Below, piece after piece: positions 46,760 through 55,949 of a DNA stretch of 64,000 bases (position 1 is the stretch's first letter; every line of letters begins with the position of its first letter). The DNA lies in the NCBI RefSeq assembly GCF_002806975.1, contig NZ_NIHD01000011.1, positions 1 through 64,000 on the forward strand, given 5' to 3'. Both the position numbers and the translations under genes were made by a program. The DNA is from Marinobacter aromaticivorans (lineage in GTDB: Bacteria; Pseudomonadota; Gammaproteobacteria; Pseudomonadales; Oleiphilaceae). The notes beneath the pieces are model-generated. The model did not search any database. It saw only the letters and a program-made list of their open reading frames with translations, and had not been told where the DNA came from.

Positions 46760-47902
46760 ATGCCCGAACGCGCAGAAGATACAGAGTTATTTCACAACAT
46801 GATCAACCGGGTGCTTGATAAGGAAGTTGCTCCTTTCTATGACCAGTGGGAGGAAGAGGCGGCTATTCCGCGATCTGTCTGGAATACCCTGGGGCAGGCG
46901 GGCATGCTGGGAATTGATATGCCAGAGGAATATGGCGGAGCGGCGGCCAGCTTTGAAATTTCGCAGTTGGCCATATCGGAAATTGCCCGCAAGGGCTTCG
47001 GTGGCCTGGCGGGTGGGTATAATATCCACGCTAACATCGTTATGCCGTATATCCTGCATCTGGGTACCGAAGCCCAGAAGCAGCAGTATATTCCGAAAAT
47101 GATCAGCGGCGATATGCTCAGTGCCATTGCCATGACAGAGCCTGGTGCGGGCAGTGACCTGGCGTCAATGCGCACCACGGCGCAGCGCACAGACAAAGGT
47201 TATGTGATCAACGGCGCCAAGGTGTTTATCACCAATGGCTTGCAGGCCGAACTGGTGATTGTCTGTGCCAAAACGGATCCCGGCGCTGGCGCAAAAGGTG
47301 TGTCCCTGTTCCTGGTGGATACCAGCCTGCCCGGTTTTTCCCGGGGCAAAGGTATTCGCAAGATCGGCCAGCACGCCAGTGATACTGCTGAGCTTTTTTT
47401 CACGGATCTTCTGGTACCTCACGCGGCACTGCTTGGCGAGGAGGGAAAGGGGTTCGCCTACCTGATGCAGGAACTGCCCCGTGAGCGACTTGGTGTGGGA
47501 GCACAGGCTGTAGGTGCAACGGAGGGGGTGCTTGCGCTTACTCTGGATTATGTGCAGCAACGCCAGGCATTTGGCCAGCGAATCGCTGATTTTCAGAACA
47601 CCCGCTTCAAGCTGGCAGAGGCCCGCGCACGGCTTGAGGTTTCAAAAGCTTATCTGAACCAGTGCATCGCTGATTATCTGAACGGTGAGATGGGGCCAAC
47701 GGAGGCAGCGATTCTCAAGCTGATGCTCACGGAAATGCAATGCGATATAGCCAGCGAGTGCCTGCAATTGTTCGGTGGTTACGGCTATACCCTGGAGTAT
47801 CCTGTATCACGCTTTTTTGTGGATGCCCGGGTACAGACAATCTATGCCGGCACATCCGAAATCATGAAAGAAGTGATTGCCCGCTCCATGCTGGGCAAAT
47901 AG
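46760..47902 (+). CDS. Acyl-CoA dehydrogenase (LCAD-like)
   Basis: This 380-residue flavoenzyme has the substrate motif AIAMTEPGAGSDLASMRTT (about 125-143) and QLFGGYGYTLEYPVSRFFVDARVQ near the C terminus, shown in part. The C-terminal Glu position of MCAD is Ala here (QTIYAGTSEIMK), so the catalytic base is expected to be the Glu in MQELPRERL, as in long-chain and isovaleryl dehydrogenases. The ATG at 46760 (MPERAEDTEL) has GGAG six bases upstream; a start 42 bases earlier is not supported. First gene of the rightward cluster. Confidence 0.88.
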   Translation: MPERAEDTELFHNMINRVLDKEVAPFYDQWEEEAAIPRSVWNTLGQAGMLGIDMPEEYGGAAASFEISQLAISEIARKGFGGLAGGYNIHANIVMPYILHLGTEAQKQQYIPKMISGDMLSAIAMTEPGAGSDLASMRTTAQRTDKGYVINGAKVFITNGLQAELVIVCAKTDPGAGAKGVSLFLVDTSLPGFSRGKGIRKIGQHASDTAELFFTDLLVPHAALLGEEGKGFAYLMQELPRERLGVGAQAVGATEGVLALTLDYVQQRQAFGQRIADFQNTRFKLAEARARLEVSKAYLNQCIADYLNGEMGPTEAAILKLMLTEMQCDIASECLQLFGGYGYTLEYPVSRFFVDARVQTIYAGTSEIMKEVIARSMLGK

Positions 47903-47948
47903 ATTATCCGTTCTCCGGATTTTTCACCATCTGTACTGAAAGGAATTA

Positions 47949-49139
47949 ATGATGAAACTGACCGATGTAGTAATTCTCGACGGCGCCCGCACAGCCATTG
48001 GCAGCTTTGGCGGCAGCCTGAGTTCGTTGAGCCCGGCGGAGCTGGGTACCTGTGCGGCGAAGGAAGCGATCAGTCGTTCCGGTGTCCCGGCTGAAGACAT
48101 CGATCATTCCGTGTTTGGCCACATTATCCCCACCGGCCCGGCGGATGCTTACGTAGCCCGCCACATTGGCCTGAATTCCGGCCTCCGGAAAGGTTCTGCG
48201 GCATTCAACGTGAACCGTCTCTGTGGATCCGGAGTGCAGTCGGTGATCAGTGCCGCCCAGATGATTGTGATGGGTGACAGCCGGATTGCGCTGGCCGGTG
48301 GTGCTGAAAGCATGAGTCAGGGCGCCTATGTTTTGCCTAACGTCCGTAAAGGCTTGCGGATGGGCGACGGCAAAGCCGTTGATATGACCATCGGAACTCT
48401 CAGTGACCCCTTTGGCAGTGGTCACATGGGCATGACGGCTGAACGCATTGCCGAAAAACATGGCCTGACCCGTGAAGACCTGGATACCTTCTCGGCCGAA
48501 AGCCACCGCCGGGCCAGCCAGGCCATTGAGAAGGGTTACTTTAAAGACCAGATTGTGCCCGTCACCGTAAAGCAGGGGCGCAATGAGTTCACCTTCGAGC
48601 AGGATGAACACGTACGCGCTGGAACCACGGTGGAGAGCCTTGCAGGCCTGAAACCTGCCTTTACCAAGGATGGCATCGTCACGCCGGGTAACGCCTCCGG
48701 TATCAACGACGGTGCTGCGGCCATGGTGCTCACCAGTGCTTCAGAAGCTGAAAAGCGCGGTCTCAAAGCCCGTGCACGTATCGTGGGTTACGCCTTTGCC
48801 GGGGTAGATCCCAGTGTCATGGGCCTGGGCCCGATCCCGGCTGTGCGCAGGGTTCTGGAGCAGACGGGCCTGAGTGTGTCAGATCTGGATGTGATTGAAT
48901 CCAATGAGGCCTTTGCCGCCCAGGCCCTTGCCGTCAGCAGGGAGCTTGGTTTGCCCGCAGAAAAGGTGAACCCTAACGGCGGCGCTGTTGCCCTTGGCCA
49001 TCCGGTGGGTGCGACCGGCTCCATTCTCATCATCAAAACCCTGGCGGAGCTGGAGCGCACGGGCGGGCGTTACGGCTTGATTACCATGTGTATTGGTGGT
49101 GGTCAGGGGATAGCGCTGATTGTTGAAAGCAACAGCTGA
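47949..49139 (+). CDS. Acetyl-CoA acyltransferase (thiolase)
   Basis: The 396-residue thiolase has the nucleophile Cys92 in NRLCGSGVQSV, the HPVGATGS loop and the C-terminal CIGGGQG with the second catalytic Cys. It cleaves 3-ketoacyl-CoA, and the biosynthetic-type sequence fits acetoacetyl- or 2-methylacetoacetyl-CoA. Two adjacent ATG codons (47949 and 47952) have AGGA four and seven bases upstream; the second may be the real start. It follows the first acyl-CoA dehydrogenase by 46 bp. Confidence 0.9.
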   Translation: MMKLTDVVILDGARTAIGSFGGSLSSLSPAELGTCAAKEAISRSGVPAEDIDHSVFGHIIPTGPADAYVARHIGLNSGLRKGSAAFNVNRLCGSGVQSVISAAQMIVMGDSRIALAGGAESMSQGAYVLPNVRKGLRMGDGKAVDMTIGTLSDPFGSGHMGMTAERIAEKHGLTREDLDTFSAESHRRASQAIEKGYFKDQIVPVTVKQGRNEFTFEQDEHVRAGTTVESLAGLKPAFTKDGIVTPGNASGINDGAAAMVLTSASEAEKRGLKARARIVGYAFAGVDPSVMGLGPIPAVRRVLEQTGLSVSDLDVIESNEAFAAQALAVSRELGLPAEKVNPNGGAVALGHPVGATGSILIIKTLAELERTGGRYGLITMCIGGGQGIALIVESNS

Positions 49140-49180
49140 TTTCACAGACGGATTTATTTTCCGGGCTGAATTGGTTAAAG

Positions 49181-49196
49181 TTTACGTTAACGTAAA
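49181..49196. promoter_or_regulatory. Perfect LiuR-type palindrome upstream of the SDR gene
   Basis: TTTACGTTAACGTAAA is a perfect 16-bp palindrome, one base from the liuR-promoter site. It lies 42 bp after the first thiolase stop and 51 bp before the SDR start, so the genes from the SDR on probably have their own promoter under LiuR. Confidence 0.75.
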
Positions 49197-49247
49197 GATT
49201 GACGGGTTTCCAATTCAGCCAACACATTTAGTGTGAGGGACAAAGCG

Positions 49248-50009
49248 ATGGAATTCAAAGGCATACCAGCTATTGTTACCGGCGGCGCCTCCGGGCTTGG
49301 CGAAGGCGCAGCGCGGGCGCTGGCGGCCTCCGGCTGTAAAGTTGCCATTCTTGATCTGCAAAAAGAGCAGGGCGAAAAGGTTGCGGCAGATATCGGCGGT
49401 ATTTTCATACATTGTGATGTGAGCTCTGCTGAAAGTGCGGAAGCAGCACTGGCTGAGGCCCGTGAAGCGCATGGGTTGTGCGGCATTGCAGTCAACTGCG
49501 CCGGCATTGGGCCTGCAGCCAGAATCCTGGGCCGCGACGGTGTTATACCGCTGGAGAGCTTCAGCAAGGTGATTCAGATTAACCTCATTGGCACCTTCAA
49601 CATTCTGCGGCTTGCGGCTGCTGATATGGCTCAGCGTGAACCTAATGCTGACGGCGAGCGCGGCGTGATCATCAACACGGCGTCGGTCGCTGCCTATGAA
49701 GGACAGATCGGGCAGGCAGCCTACAGTGCCTCCAAGGGTGGGGTGGTTGCGCTGACTATTCAGTCGGCCCGTGAACTGGCCCGTGAGGGCATTCGCGTGA
49801 ATACCATAGCCCCCGGCCTGTTCATGACACCCATGATGTCGGGTATGCCGCAGGAAGTGCAGGACAGCCTGGCAGCAACACTGCCGTTCCCCAAACGCCT
49901 GGGCAAGCCCGAGGAGTTTGGCCTGATGGTGGATCAGATGGTGCGCAACCCGATCCTGAACGGTGAAACTGTCCGGCTTGACTGTGCCCTGCGTATGGCC
50001 CCCAAATGA
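49248..50009 (+). CDS. SDR 3-hydroxyacyl-CoA dehydrogenase (HSD10-like)
   Basis: This 253-residue short-chain dehydrogenase has the NAD motif TGGASGLG (residues 11-18). Its active site is Ser146, Tyr159 and Lys163 in YSASK. The insertion after NCAGIGPAARILGRDG and the stretch VIQINLIGTFNILRLAAADM match type 2 3-hydroxyacyl-CoA dehydrogenase (HSD17B10), which oxidises 2-methyl-3-hydroxybutyryl-CoA in isoleucine breakdown. The ATG at 49248 has GAGGGA seven bases upstream; a GTG inside that site is not used. It is under a LiuR-like box, supporting isoleucine or branched-acyl catabolism. Confidence 0.88.
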   Translation: MEFKGIPAIVTGGASGLGEGAARALAASGCKVAILDLQKEQGEKVAADIGGIFIHCDVSSAESAEAALAEAREAHGLCGIAVNCAGIGPAARILGRDGVIPLESFSKVIQINLIGTFNILRLAAADMAQREPNADGERGVIINTASVAAYEGQIGQAAYSASKGGVVALTIQSARELAREGIRVNTIAPGLFMTPMMSGMPQEVQDSLAATLPFPKRLGKPEEFGLMVDQMVRNPILNGETVRLDCALRMAPK

Positions 50010-50034
50010 ATCCGATGACAGGCAGGAGAGTACC

Positions 50035-51198
50035 ATGGAGAGCGCAATGACCAATTCAGTGGATCACGAAGAGCTCGCTCTGTTTCGGGCCTCTGTTATC
50101 AAAGCCCTTGAAACAGAAGTTGCGCCCCATTACGAGGCCTGGGAGAAATCCGGGCTTGTTCCCCGTGAACTCTGGAACACGTTTGGCGATGCCGGCATGT
50201 TGTGTGTGGATATTCCGGAAGATTGCGGCGGCTGTGGCGCACCTTTCCAGTACTCGGTGGTGGTCGGCGAAGAGCTGGCCCGCATGGGGTTTGGTGCGCT
50301 CTCCACCAACGTGATGGTGCATTCGGACATTGTGGCACCTTACATCAGCCATCTGGGTAACGAGGCCCAGAAGCAGCAGTGGCTGCCTAAAATGGTCTCT
50401 GGTGAAGTGGTTGGCGCTATCGCCATGACCGAGCCAGGTGCCGGCAGCGATCTACAGGCTATGCGCACCAGTGCGGTTCGGGATGGCGACGACTATATTC
50501 TGAACGGTTCGAAAACCTTTATCACCAATGGCCAGCACGCTGACCTGGTGATTGTTGCCGCAAAAACTGACCCTGCTGCGGGTGCAAAGGGCATCAGCCT
50601 GTTTCTGGTAGATACCAGCCTGCCGGGTTACAGCAAAGGGCGGAATCTCGACAAGATAGGACAGCACAGCGGCGACACCTCCGAACTGTTCTTTTCCGAT
50701 ATGCGTGTACCGGCATCAGCGCTGATCGGCGAGGAAGGCAAAGGTTTTGTCTATCTGATGCAGGAATTGCCACGGGAGCGACTGGTGATCGGGGCGCTCG
50801 GCGTAGCAGCTGCAAGGGGAGCGCTGGATCTCACCATAGCCTACGCCCACGAGCGGGAACTGTTCGGGCAGAAGCTGGCGCAAATCCAGAATACCCGCTT
50901 TGAAATCGCCCGCATGGAAACCGATTACCAGGTTAACAAGGCGTTCGTGGCCCAGTGCATCCGCCAGTATGAAGCGGGTGAACTGGATGCGCCAACGGCT
51001 TCCATGGCCAAGTACAGCGCGACGGAAATGCAATGCCGCGTGGCAGATGGCTGCCTGCAGTTGTTTGGCGGTTATGGCTACACCACAGAATACCCCATTT
51101 CCCGTGCGTTTATGGATGCCCGTGTTCAGCGCATTTATGGCGGCACGTCGGAAGTCATGAAAGAAATCATTGCCCGCTCCGTTCTGGGACGAGTCTGA
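50035..51198 (+). CDS. Acyl-CoA dehydrogenase (LCAD-like), paralog of the first
   Basis: The 387-residue flavoenzyme closely resembles the one at 46760: AIAMTEPGAGSDLQAMRTS, KFTITNGQH-type region and MQELPRERLVIGALGV. The C-terminal position reads RIYGGTSEVMKEIIARS, so again the catalytic Glu should be in ERL. AGGAG stands six bases before the ATG at 50035. With the SDR it covers adjacent oxidation steps of a branched acyl-CoA, for example 2-methylbutyryl-CoA. An upstream in-frame stretch overlapping the SDR is rejected. Confidence 0.88.
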   Translation: MESAMTNSVDHEELALFRASVIKALETEVAPHYEAWEKSGLVPRELWNTFGDAGMLCVDIPEDCGGCGAPFQYSVVVGEELARMGFGALSTNVMVHSDIVAPYISHLGNEAQKQQWLPKMVSGEVVGAIAMTEPGAGSDLQAMRTSAVRDGDDYILNGSKTFITNGQHADLVIVAAKTDPAAGAKGISLFLVDTSLPGYSKGRNLDKIGQHSGDTSELFFSDMRVPASALIGEEGKGFVYLMQELPRERLVIGALGVAAARGALDLTIAYAHERELFGQKLAQIQNTRFEIARMETDYQVNKAFVAQCIRQYEAGELDAPTASMAKYSATEMQCRVADGCLQLFGGYGYTTEYPISRAFMDARVQRIYGGTSEVMKEIIARSVLGRV

Positions 51199-51216
51199 AA
51201 TCAGTGAGGTTTGAAT

Positions 51217-52398
51217 ATGAGCGATAACAGCGTTGTAATTGCTGGCTCCGCACGCACACCCATGGGTGGCCTGATGGGGTCTTTGAGTTCCGTACGCTCT
51301 CCGGAGTTGGGTGCCGTTGCCATCAAGGCCGCCATTGAACGCAGTGGTCTGCAGCCGGCGGACATTCAGGAAGTAATTATGGGTTGCGTACTGCCGGGTG
51401 GCCTGGGCCAGGCGCCGGCCCGCCAGGCATCCCGCGCTTCCGGCATTCCGGACAGCTCCGGCTGCACCACCGTGAACAAGATGTGCGGTTCCGGGATGCA
51501 GGCGGTGATTCTGGCCCATGATCAGATCAAGGCGGGTACCAACAGCATTATGATTGCCGGGGGCATGGAAAACATGAGCCAGGCGCCCTACCTGTTACCC
51601 AAAGCACGAGAAGGCTTTCGCATGGGCCACGGGCAGGTGATGGACAGCATGTTCCTGGACGGCCTGGAAGACGCCTACGAAGGCGGCCTGATGGGCACCT
51701 TCGCCCAGCGTTCTGCCGATCAATACAATATCACCCGTGAGGCGATGGATGAATTTGCCATCGGCTCGCTGAACAAAGCGCTGGCGGCCATCGAGAATGG
51801 CTGGTGCAAACCTGAAATTGCAGCCGTAACGGTTTCTGGCCGTCGTGGTGACACCCTGGTGGATACGGATGAGCAGCCAGGCAACGCCAAACCAGAAAAA
51901 ATCCCTACGTTAAAACCGGCATTTGCCAAAGACGGCACGGTTACCGCCGCCAACTCCAGCTCCATCAGTGACGGGGCCTCAGCGCTGGTTCTGGCCTCCG
52001 CTGAGGAGGCAAAAGCCCGCGGCCTGAAGGTTCAGGCGAAGATTGTCGCCCACGCTACACACGCCCGGTTGCCGGCCGAGTTCACACTCGCACCCATCGG
52101 TGCTATCGAGAAGGTGTTAACAAAGGCAGGCTGGAACAAGGACGATGTGGATCTGTTTGAGATCAACGAAGCCTTTGCAGTGGTTTCTTTGCTGGCCATT
52201 AACGAACTGGGTCTGGACGCGGAGAAAGTGAACATCTACGGCGGTGCCTGTGCTCTCGGGCATCCGATAGGGTCATCCGGTTCCCGTATTATAGTGACGC
52301 TCATCAACGCCCTGAAGCAGAACGGCATGAAGCGCGGTGTCGCGTCCCTGTGTATAGGCGGCGGTGAGGCAACTGCGGTTGCTGTGGAGTTGGTCTGA
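51217..52398 (+). CDS. Acetyl-CoA acyltransferase (thiolase), second copy
   Basis: The 393-residue thiolase has nucleophile Cys90 in NKMCGSGMQAV, HPIGSSGS near residue 345 and CIGGGEA at the C terminus. It fits acetoacetyl- or 2-methylacetoacetyl-CoA cleavage, which would complete isoleucine breakdown to acetyl- and propionyl-CoA. The ATG at 51217 has GAGGT six bases before it; an upstream TTG is overlapped by that site. Last gene of the cluster; it converges on the MFS gene. Confidence 0.9.
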   Translation: MSDNSVVIAGSARTPMGGLMGSLSSVRSPELGAVAIKAAIERSGLQPADIQEVIMGCVLPGGLGQAPARQASRASGIPDSSGCTTVNKMCGSGMQAVILAHDQIKAGTNSIMIAGGMENMSQAPYLLPKAREGFRMGHGQVMDSMFLDGLEDAYEGGLMGTFAQRSADQYNITREAMDEFAIGSLNKALAAIENGWCKPEIAAVTVSGRRGDTLVDTDEQPGNAKPEKIPTLKPAFAKDGTVTAANSSSISDGASALVLASAEEAKARGLKVQAKIVAHATHARLPAEFTLAPIGAIEKVLTKAGWNKDDVDLFEINEAFAVVSLLAINELGLDAEKVNIYGGACALGHPIGSSGSRIIVTLINALKQNGMKRGVASLCIGGGEATAVAVELV

Positions 52399-52403
52399 GC
52401 CGG

Positions 52404-53603
52404 TCAGTACTGGTGTCGGCTCTGGCATTCCTTATGGTTGAGCCGGCGCATTGACCAGAGCCCCAAAACCGGGCCAGGCAAAAGCCAAAGCGTTACCCAG
52501 GAGCCCTGGTATTCCCAAAGATTACTGGTGATCCAGATTGCTGGTATGGTTAACGCGAAGCCTATGGCGTTCATAACGGCCAGTGATGCACCAACATGTT
52601 CTCTGGGTGCGGCAGATGCCGCCAGTGCGGAAAACTGGGGTGAGTCGGCTATAACGGTGATGCCCCAGAGCATCAGCAGAATCAGCAAAGCTCCGGGTGG
52701 TGCCCAGGTAAGAAAAGGGTAGGCCAGGCAGATGGTTCCCGATATCGCCAGGGCCCGGTTTGCCACCCATTGGTTTCCAAGCCTTGGGCTGAGCCTGCCG
52801 CCTCCCACGCAACCGAAAAAACCCACTGCGATCACGGTGAACGACAGCAGAGGAACCAGTGCCGGTGTTGCCTGCATTCGAAGGACTTCTCTGGTGGTCA
52901 GCAAAGGTGTCAGCGTCCAGAAAGCATAAAGCTCCCAGCAATGGCCGAAGTAGCCACCTGCCACTGCCCGAAATCTTGGCGATGCGAGCCCGGACAAACC
53001 GCTTCGCAACCGGGTTTTTGCCGCCGTCATGGGCAGGTGGGGACCGTCTCCCAAAAGCAGAATCAGCGCCCCTCCCACAAGAGCCAATGCAGAGGAACCC
53101 AGCAACGGCCATTGCCAGGGCAGCCCCGACGTTATGCCACGCAACAGGTGGGGCATGGCGGTGCCGAGGGTTAACATACCAACCAGCCAGGCCAGCGCCG
53201 TGCCTGTGTGTTTAGGTGTCCAGCCAATAACAAGCTTCATTCCCAAAGGGTAGATACCGGCAAGGCAAAGGCCCGTCAGAAAACGCATGACAAGGTCTAG
53301 CGGCGGGGAGGCCACTGTGAATACAAAGCCGGCGTTCACCAGGGCGCCAAGCAGGCTGGAGCATGCAAAAATATAGCTGGCCCGGTAACGGTCGGCCAAC
53401 CCTGTAATGGCGATCCCCAGAGTGCCAGAAATGAAGCCTGCCTGAACGGTGAGTGTCAGATAGCCGAGATCTGATTCAGACAGCCCCAGTTCCCGGGCGA
53501 GGGACAACCAGACACCGTTGATGCTGAACCATAACGAGGTACCGCAAAGCTGCGCCAGAACAATGACGAGCAGCGGTTGGCGCTGCAAGGTGTTGCGGAG
53601 CAT
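52404..53603 (-). CDS. MFS permease
   Basis: This 399-residue protein has about twelve helices in the major-facilitator pattern; loop 2-3 carries GITGLADRYRASYIF-like residues (ITGLADRYRAS). The N terminus (QLCGTSLWFSINGVWLSL) is that of cyanate/nitrate-nitrite-like MFS carriers. The ATG at 53603 follows a GTG at 53606. No substrate can be assigned. It precedes ilvM on the same strand with a 31-bp gap but no specific link is seen. Confidence 0.78.
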   Translation of the reverse strand: MLRNTLQRQPLLVIVLAQLCGTSLWFSINGVWLSLARELGLSESDLGYLTLTVQAGFISGTLGIAITGLADRYRASYIFACSSLLGALVNAGFVFTVASPPLDLVMRFLTGLCLAGIYPLGMKLVIGWTPKHTGTALAWLVGMLTLGTAMPHLLRGITSGLPWQWPLLGSSALALVGGALILLLGDGPHLPMTAAKTRLRSGLSGLASPRFRAVAGGYFGHCWELYAFWTLTPLLTTREVLRMQATPALVPLLSFTVIAVGFFGCVGGGRLSPRLGNQWVANRALAISGTICLAYPFLTWAPPGALLILLMLWGITVIADSPQFSALAASAAPREHVGASLAVMNAIGFALTIPAIWITSNLWEYQGSWVTLWLLPGPVLGLWSMRRLNHKECQSRHQY

Positions 53604-53634
53604 CACGGGGTTCTCTTGTCCTTGTTCTGGCGTG

Positions 53635-53919
53635 TCAGGCTGTGCAACCTACTGCCGGCACTATGGCTGGGGAGGTTAGCATAACCTCTGCCACAGTATG
53701 CAGCTTTTCCAGCTGCGACTGGAGCATGGTTACTGGCCGGGCACCCTGCACGGTCAGGATGATATCCAGAGTATCGTCTGCGGTTTCCACTCCCATTCTC
53801 TCAATCCGGAAACCACGGACACGAACAACCTGGCACAGGCGCTCAAGCGCGGCTGCTTCGTGGTTCATGCGGCAGGTGATGGTATAGCTGGGTGCTTTAC
53901 TGCTGGTCTTGGTGGTCAT
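53635..53919 (-). CDS. ilvM: Acetolactate synthase small (ACT) subunit, IlvM type
   Basis: The 94-residue protein is a single ACT domain with RMNHEAAALERLCQVVRVRGFRIERM and DTLDIILTVQGARPVTML, shown in part. It is the short regulatory type of acetolactate synthase II, not the longer IlvN/IlvH type. Its start overlaps the ilvG stop (ATGA), so it is made with the catalytic subunit. It should confer valine binding or stability. Confidence 0.85.
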   Translation of the reverse strand: MTTKTSSKAPSYTITCRMNHEAAALERLCQVVRVRGFRIERMGVETADDTLDIILTVQGARPVTMLQSQLEKLHTVAEVMLTSPAIVPAVGCTA

Positions 53920-55616
53920 GCCGTTTTCTCCTGTTTGTCCGCTGCGGGGCGGCGGATTTCATCAATCATTTCCTTGTTACTTCCGCCTGGCTTCACGATA
54001 GGCCAGACGTTTTCTTCACGGGCAATGGCCACGTGCAGCAGCATGGGGCCGTTGTAGGCCAGTATGGTTTCAATGCCGCGCCGGACCTGATCTGTGCGCT
54101 CAATTTTCAGGGCAGGAATGTCGAACGCCCGGGCCATGGCAACAAAATCCGGGTTATCGTCGAGGTTGATCTGGCTTTCCCGGTTGTTATAAAACAGCTC
54201 CTGTTGCTGGCGTACCATGCCCAGGCACTGGTTATCCATGATGATCAGCTTCAGGGGCAGGTGGTAGCGGCGAATGGTGGCCAACTCCTGGGCATTCATC
54301 ATGAAGGAACCGTCGCCGGTCACGTTTATAACGGTGCTTTCACGATTGGCAAACTGGGCGCCGATAGCCGCCGGCAAACCAAAACCCATTGTGCCGAGGC
54401 CACCACTGGTCAGGTGATGGCGTGGGTGGTCAAACTGGTAGTGTTGGGCAACCCACATCTGATGCTGGCCAACGTCGCACGCAATGATTGTGTCGTCCGG
54501 CGCAATCCGGGAAAGCTGTCGAATAAACGCGGGGCCGGTAATGGGAGCAAGCGGCTCCTCGTTGTCTGCCACCGGAAAGCCGCCGGTCGTATGCCAGGTC
54601 TGGCATTGTTTGCGCCATTCGCTGATCGCCAGAGGTGTTTCCCGCAGTGCCTGTGTCAGCTTGCCCAGAATCGTGTTCAGATCACCGCGAACCGCAACCT
54701 CTGCGCTCCGCAGTTTGTTGATTTCGGAGGCGTCTGCGTCAATATGAATCAACCTGGCATTGGGCGCGAAGGTATCCAGCCTGCCCGTGGCGCGGTCGTC
54801 CAGGCGGGCACCGATAACCAGTAGCAGATCACACTCGTCTACCGCACGGTTGGCGGCACGGGAACCGTGCATGCCCAGCATCCCGAGGTTGTACGCACTG
54901 TGTTTGCCCGGGTTTCCTATACCCTTGAGGGTTACTACCGAGGGCAGCCCTGTACACTCAACAAACTCCCGGAAGCTGGCTTCCGCATGGGCCAGGCTGA
55001 TGCCCCCGCCGCTGTAAAGCAGCGGTTTACGGGCCTTGCGCAGCAGGATCAAGGCATCCTGAATATCGGGGCAGGCTGCACGCGGTTGTGCCGGAGTGCT
55101 CATGGGCGCCGCAACCGCGTCTTCCAGTAATATGTTCTTAGGGATATCAATCCATACGGGCCCGGGGCGGCCACTTTGGGTCAACTCCATGGCTTCTTCC
55201 AGAATGGCAGGCAGTTGGTCTGCGCGCTCAACCAGATAGCTGTGTTTTACGATGCCAAGGGTCATGCCCAGAACATCGGTTTCCTGAAAACCGTCGGTGC
55301 CGATCAGTTCCGTTGGAACCTGGCCGGTAATAACCAGCATCGGGATGGAATCCCGGTGCGCATTGGCAACGCCGGTTATCAGGTTGGTAGCGCCGGGGCC
55401 GGACGTTGCGATGCAAACACCCGGTTTTCCGCTGGCCCGGGCATAACCGTCTGCGGCCAGGGCGCAGGCCTGCTCATGGCGACAAAGCACGTGCTCTACG
55501 CGATCATCGTCTACCAGGGCATCGTATAGCGGCATGATGCAGCCACCCGGGTAACCAAAAACCGTCTGGATGTTGTGGCGATGGAACGCTTCAAGAATGT
55601 GCTGTGCGCCGTTCAT
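53916..55616 (-). CDS. ilvG: Acetolactate synthase large subunit (IlvG type)
   Basis: This 566-residue thiamine-diphosphate enzyme condenses two pyruvates, or pyruvate and 2-ketobutyrate, in branched-chain amino-acid synthesis. Glu48 in RHEQACALAADGYARA activates ThDP. The Mg-ThDP motif is GDGSFMMNAQELATIRRYHLPLKLIIMDNQ, shown in part, near residue 435, and the FAD-type segment MLGMHGSRAANRAVDECDL is near 260. AGGAAA precedes the ATG. It is followed by ilvM and preceded by a leader peptide and terminator, so it is subject to attenuation. Confidence 0.93.
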   Translation of the reverse strand: MNGAQHILEAFHRHNIQTVFGYPGGCIMPLYDALVDDDRVEHVLCRHEQACALAADGYARASGKPGVCIATSGPGATNLITGVANAHRDSIPMLVITGQVPTELIGTDGFQETDVLGMTLGIVKHSYLVERADQLPAILEEAMELTQSGRPGPVWIDIPKNILLEDAVAAPMSTPAQPRAACPDIQDALILLRKARKPLLYSGGGISLAHAEASFREFVECTGLPSVVTLKGIGNPGKHSAYNLGMLGMHGSRAANRAVDECDLLLVIGARLDDRATGRLDTFAPNARLIHIDADASEINKLRSAEVAVRGDLNTILGKLTQALRETPLAISEWRKQCQTWHTTGGFPVADNEEPLAPITGPAFIRQLSRIAPDDTIIACDVGQHQMWVAQHYQFDHPRHHLTSGGLGTMGFGLPAAIGAQFANRESTVINVTGDGSFMMNAQELATIRRYHLPLKLIIMDNQCLGMVRQQQELFYNNRESQINLDDNPDFVAMARAFDIPALKIERTDQVRRGIETILAYNGPMLLHVAIAREENVWPIVKPGGSNKEMIDEIRRPAADKQEKTA

Positions 55617-55650
55617 TGTGCTATTTCCTGTTTTTTCTTCCGTAAAAAAG

Positions 55651-55682
55651 AAACCCCCGGGACCTTTCGGTGCCGGGGGTTT
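55651..55682 (-). terminator. Attenuator terminator upstream of ilvG
   Basis: AAACCCCCGG (55651-55660) pairs over 10 bp with CCGGGGGTTT (55673-55682). On the - strand the second arm is followed by CTTTTTT. It lies between the leader peptide and ilvG. The leader contains CCGGGGG (- strand, 55741-55735), a complement of the first - strand terminator arm, and could form the anti-terminator. Confidence 0.88.
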
Positions 55683-55706
55683 CTGGTGTTTTTGTCAGGT
55701 TTGTCG

Positions 55707-55799
55707 CTATCTCACCCGCTTATCCACGCAAAAGCCCCCGGAAGGTACCACTACCACCAGGATGAGCTTTGCAAGAAGGATTACTGCGTTGAGATTCAT
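55707..55799 (-). CDS. ilvL: ilvGM leader peptide (attenuation)
   Basis: This 30-codon reading frame starts ATG at 55799 and ends TAG at 55707. The central part reads VILLAKLILVVVV, with Val, Leu and Ile in nearly every position, followed by PSGGF and a short tail. This matches the IlvL/IlvB-type leaders: ribosome stalling at the Val, Leu or Ile codons when charged tRNA is scarce would let the anti-terminator form and allow ilvGM to be read. A candidate promoter, TTGCAA (55873-55868) and TAGATT (55849-55844) with 18-bp spacing, lies about 40 bp before it. The ribosome site is weak (GAGCAG). Confidence 0.8.
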   Translation of the reverse strand: MNLNAVILLAKLILVVVVPSGGFCVDKRVR

Positions 55800-55949
55800 A
55801 AAATCGACAATCTGCTCTGAATTCGTAAAAAGATTCTGTGTAGAATCTACCCCACGATTTGAACAGGTTGCAACCGTTTCATTGATTTTTTTCCGGAAAG
55901 GTCATTTTCCAGATCCTCATTCACCGATTTCAGGCTGTGTAGGTACTTA

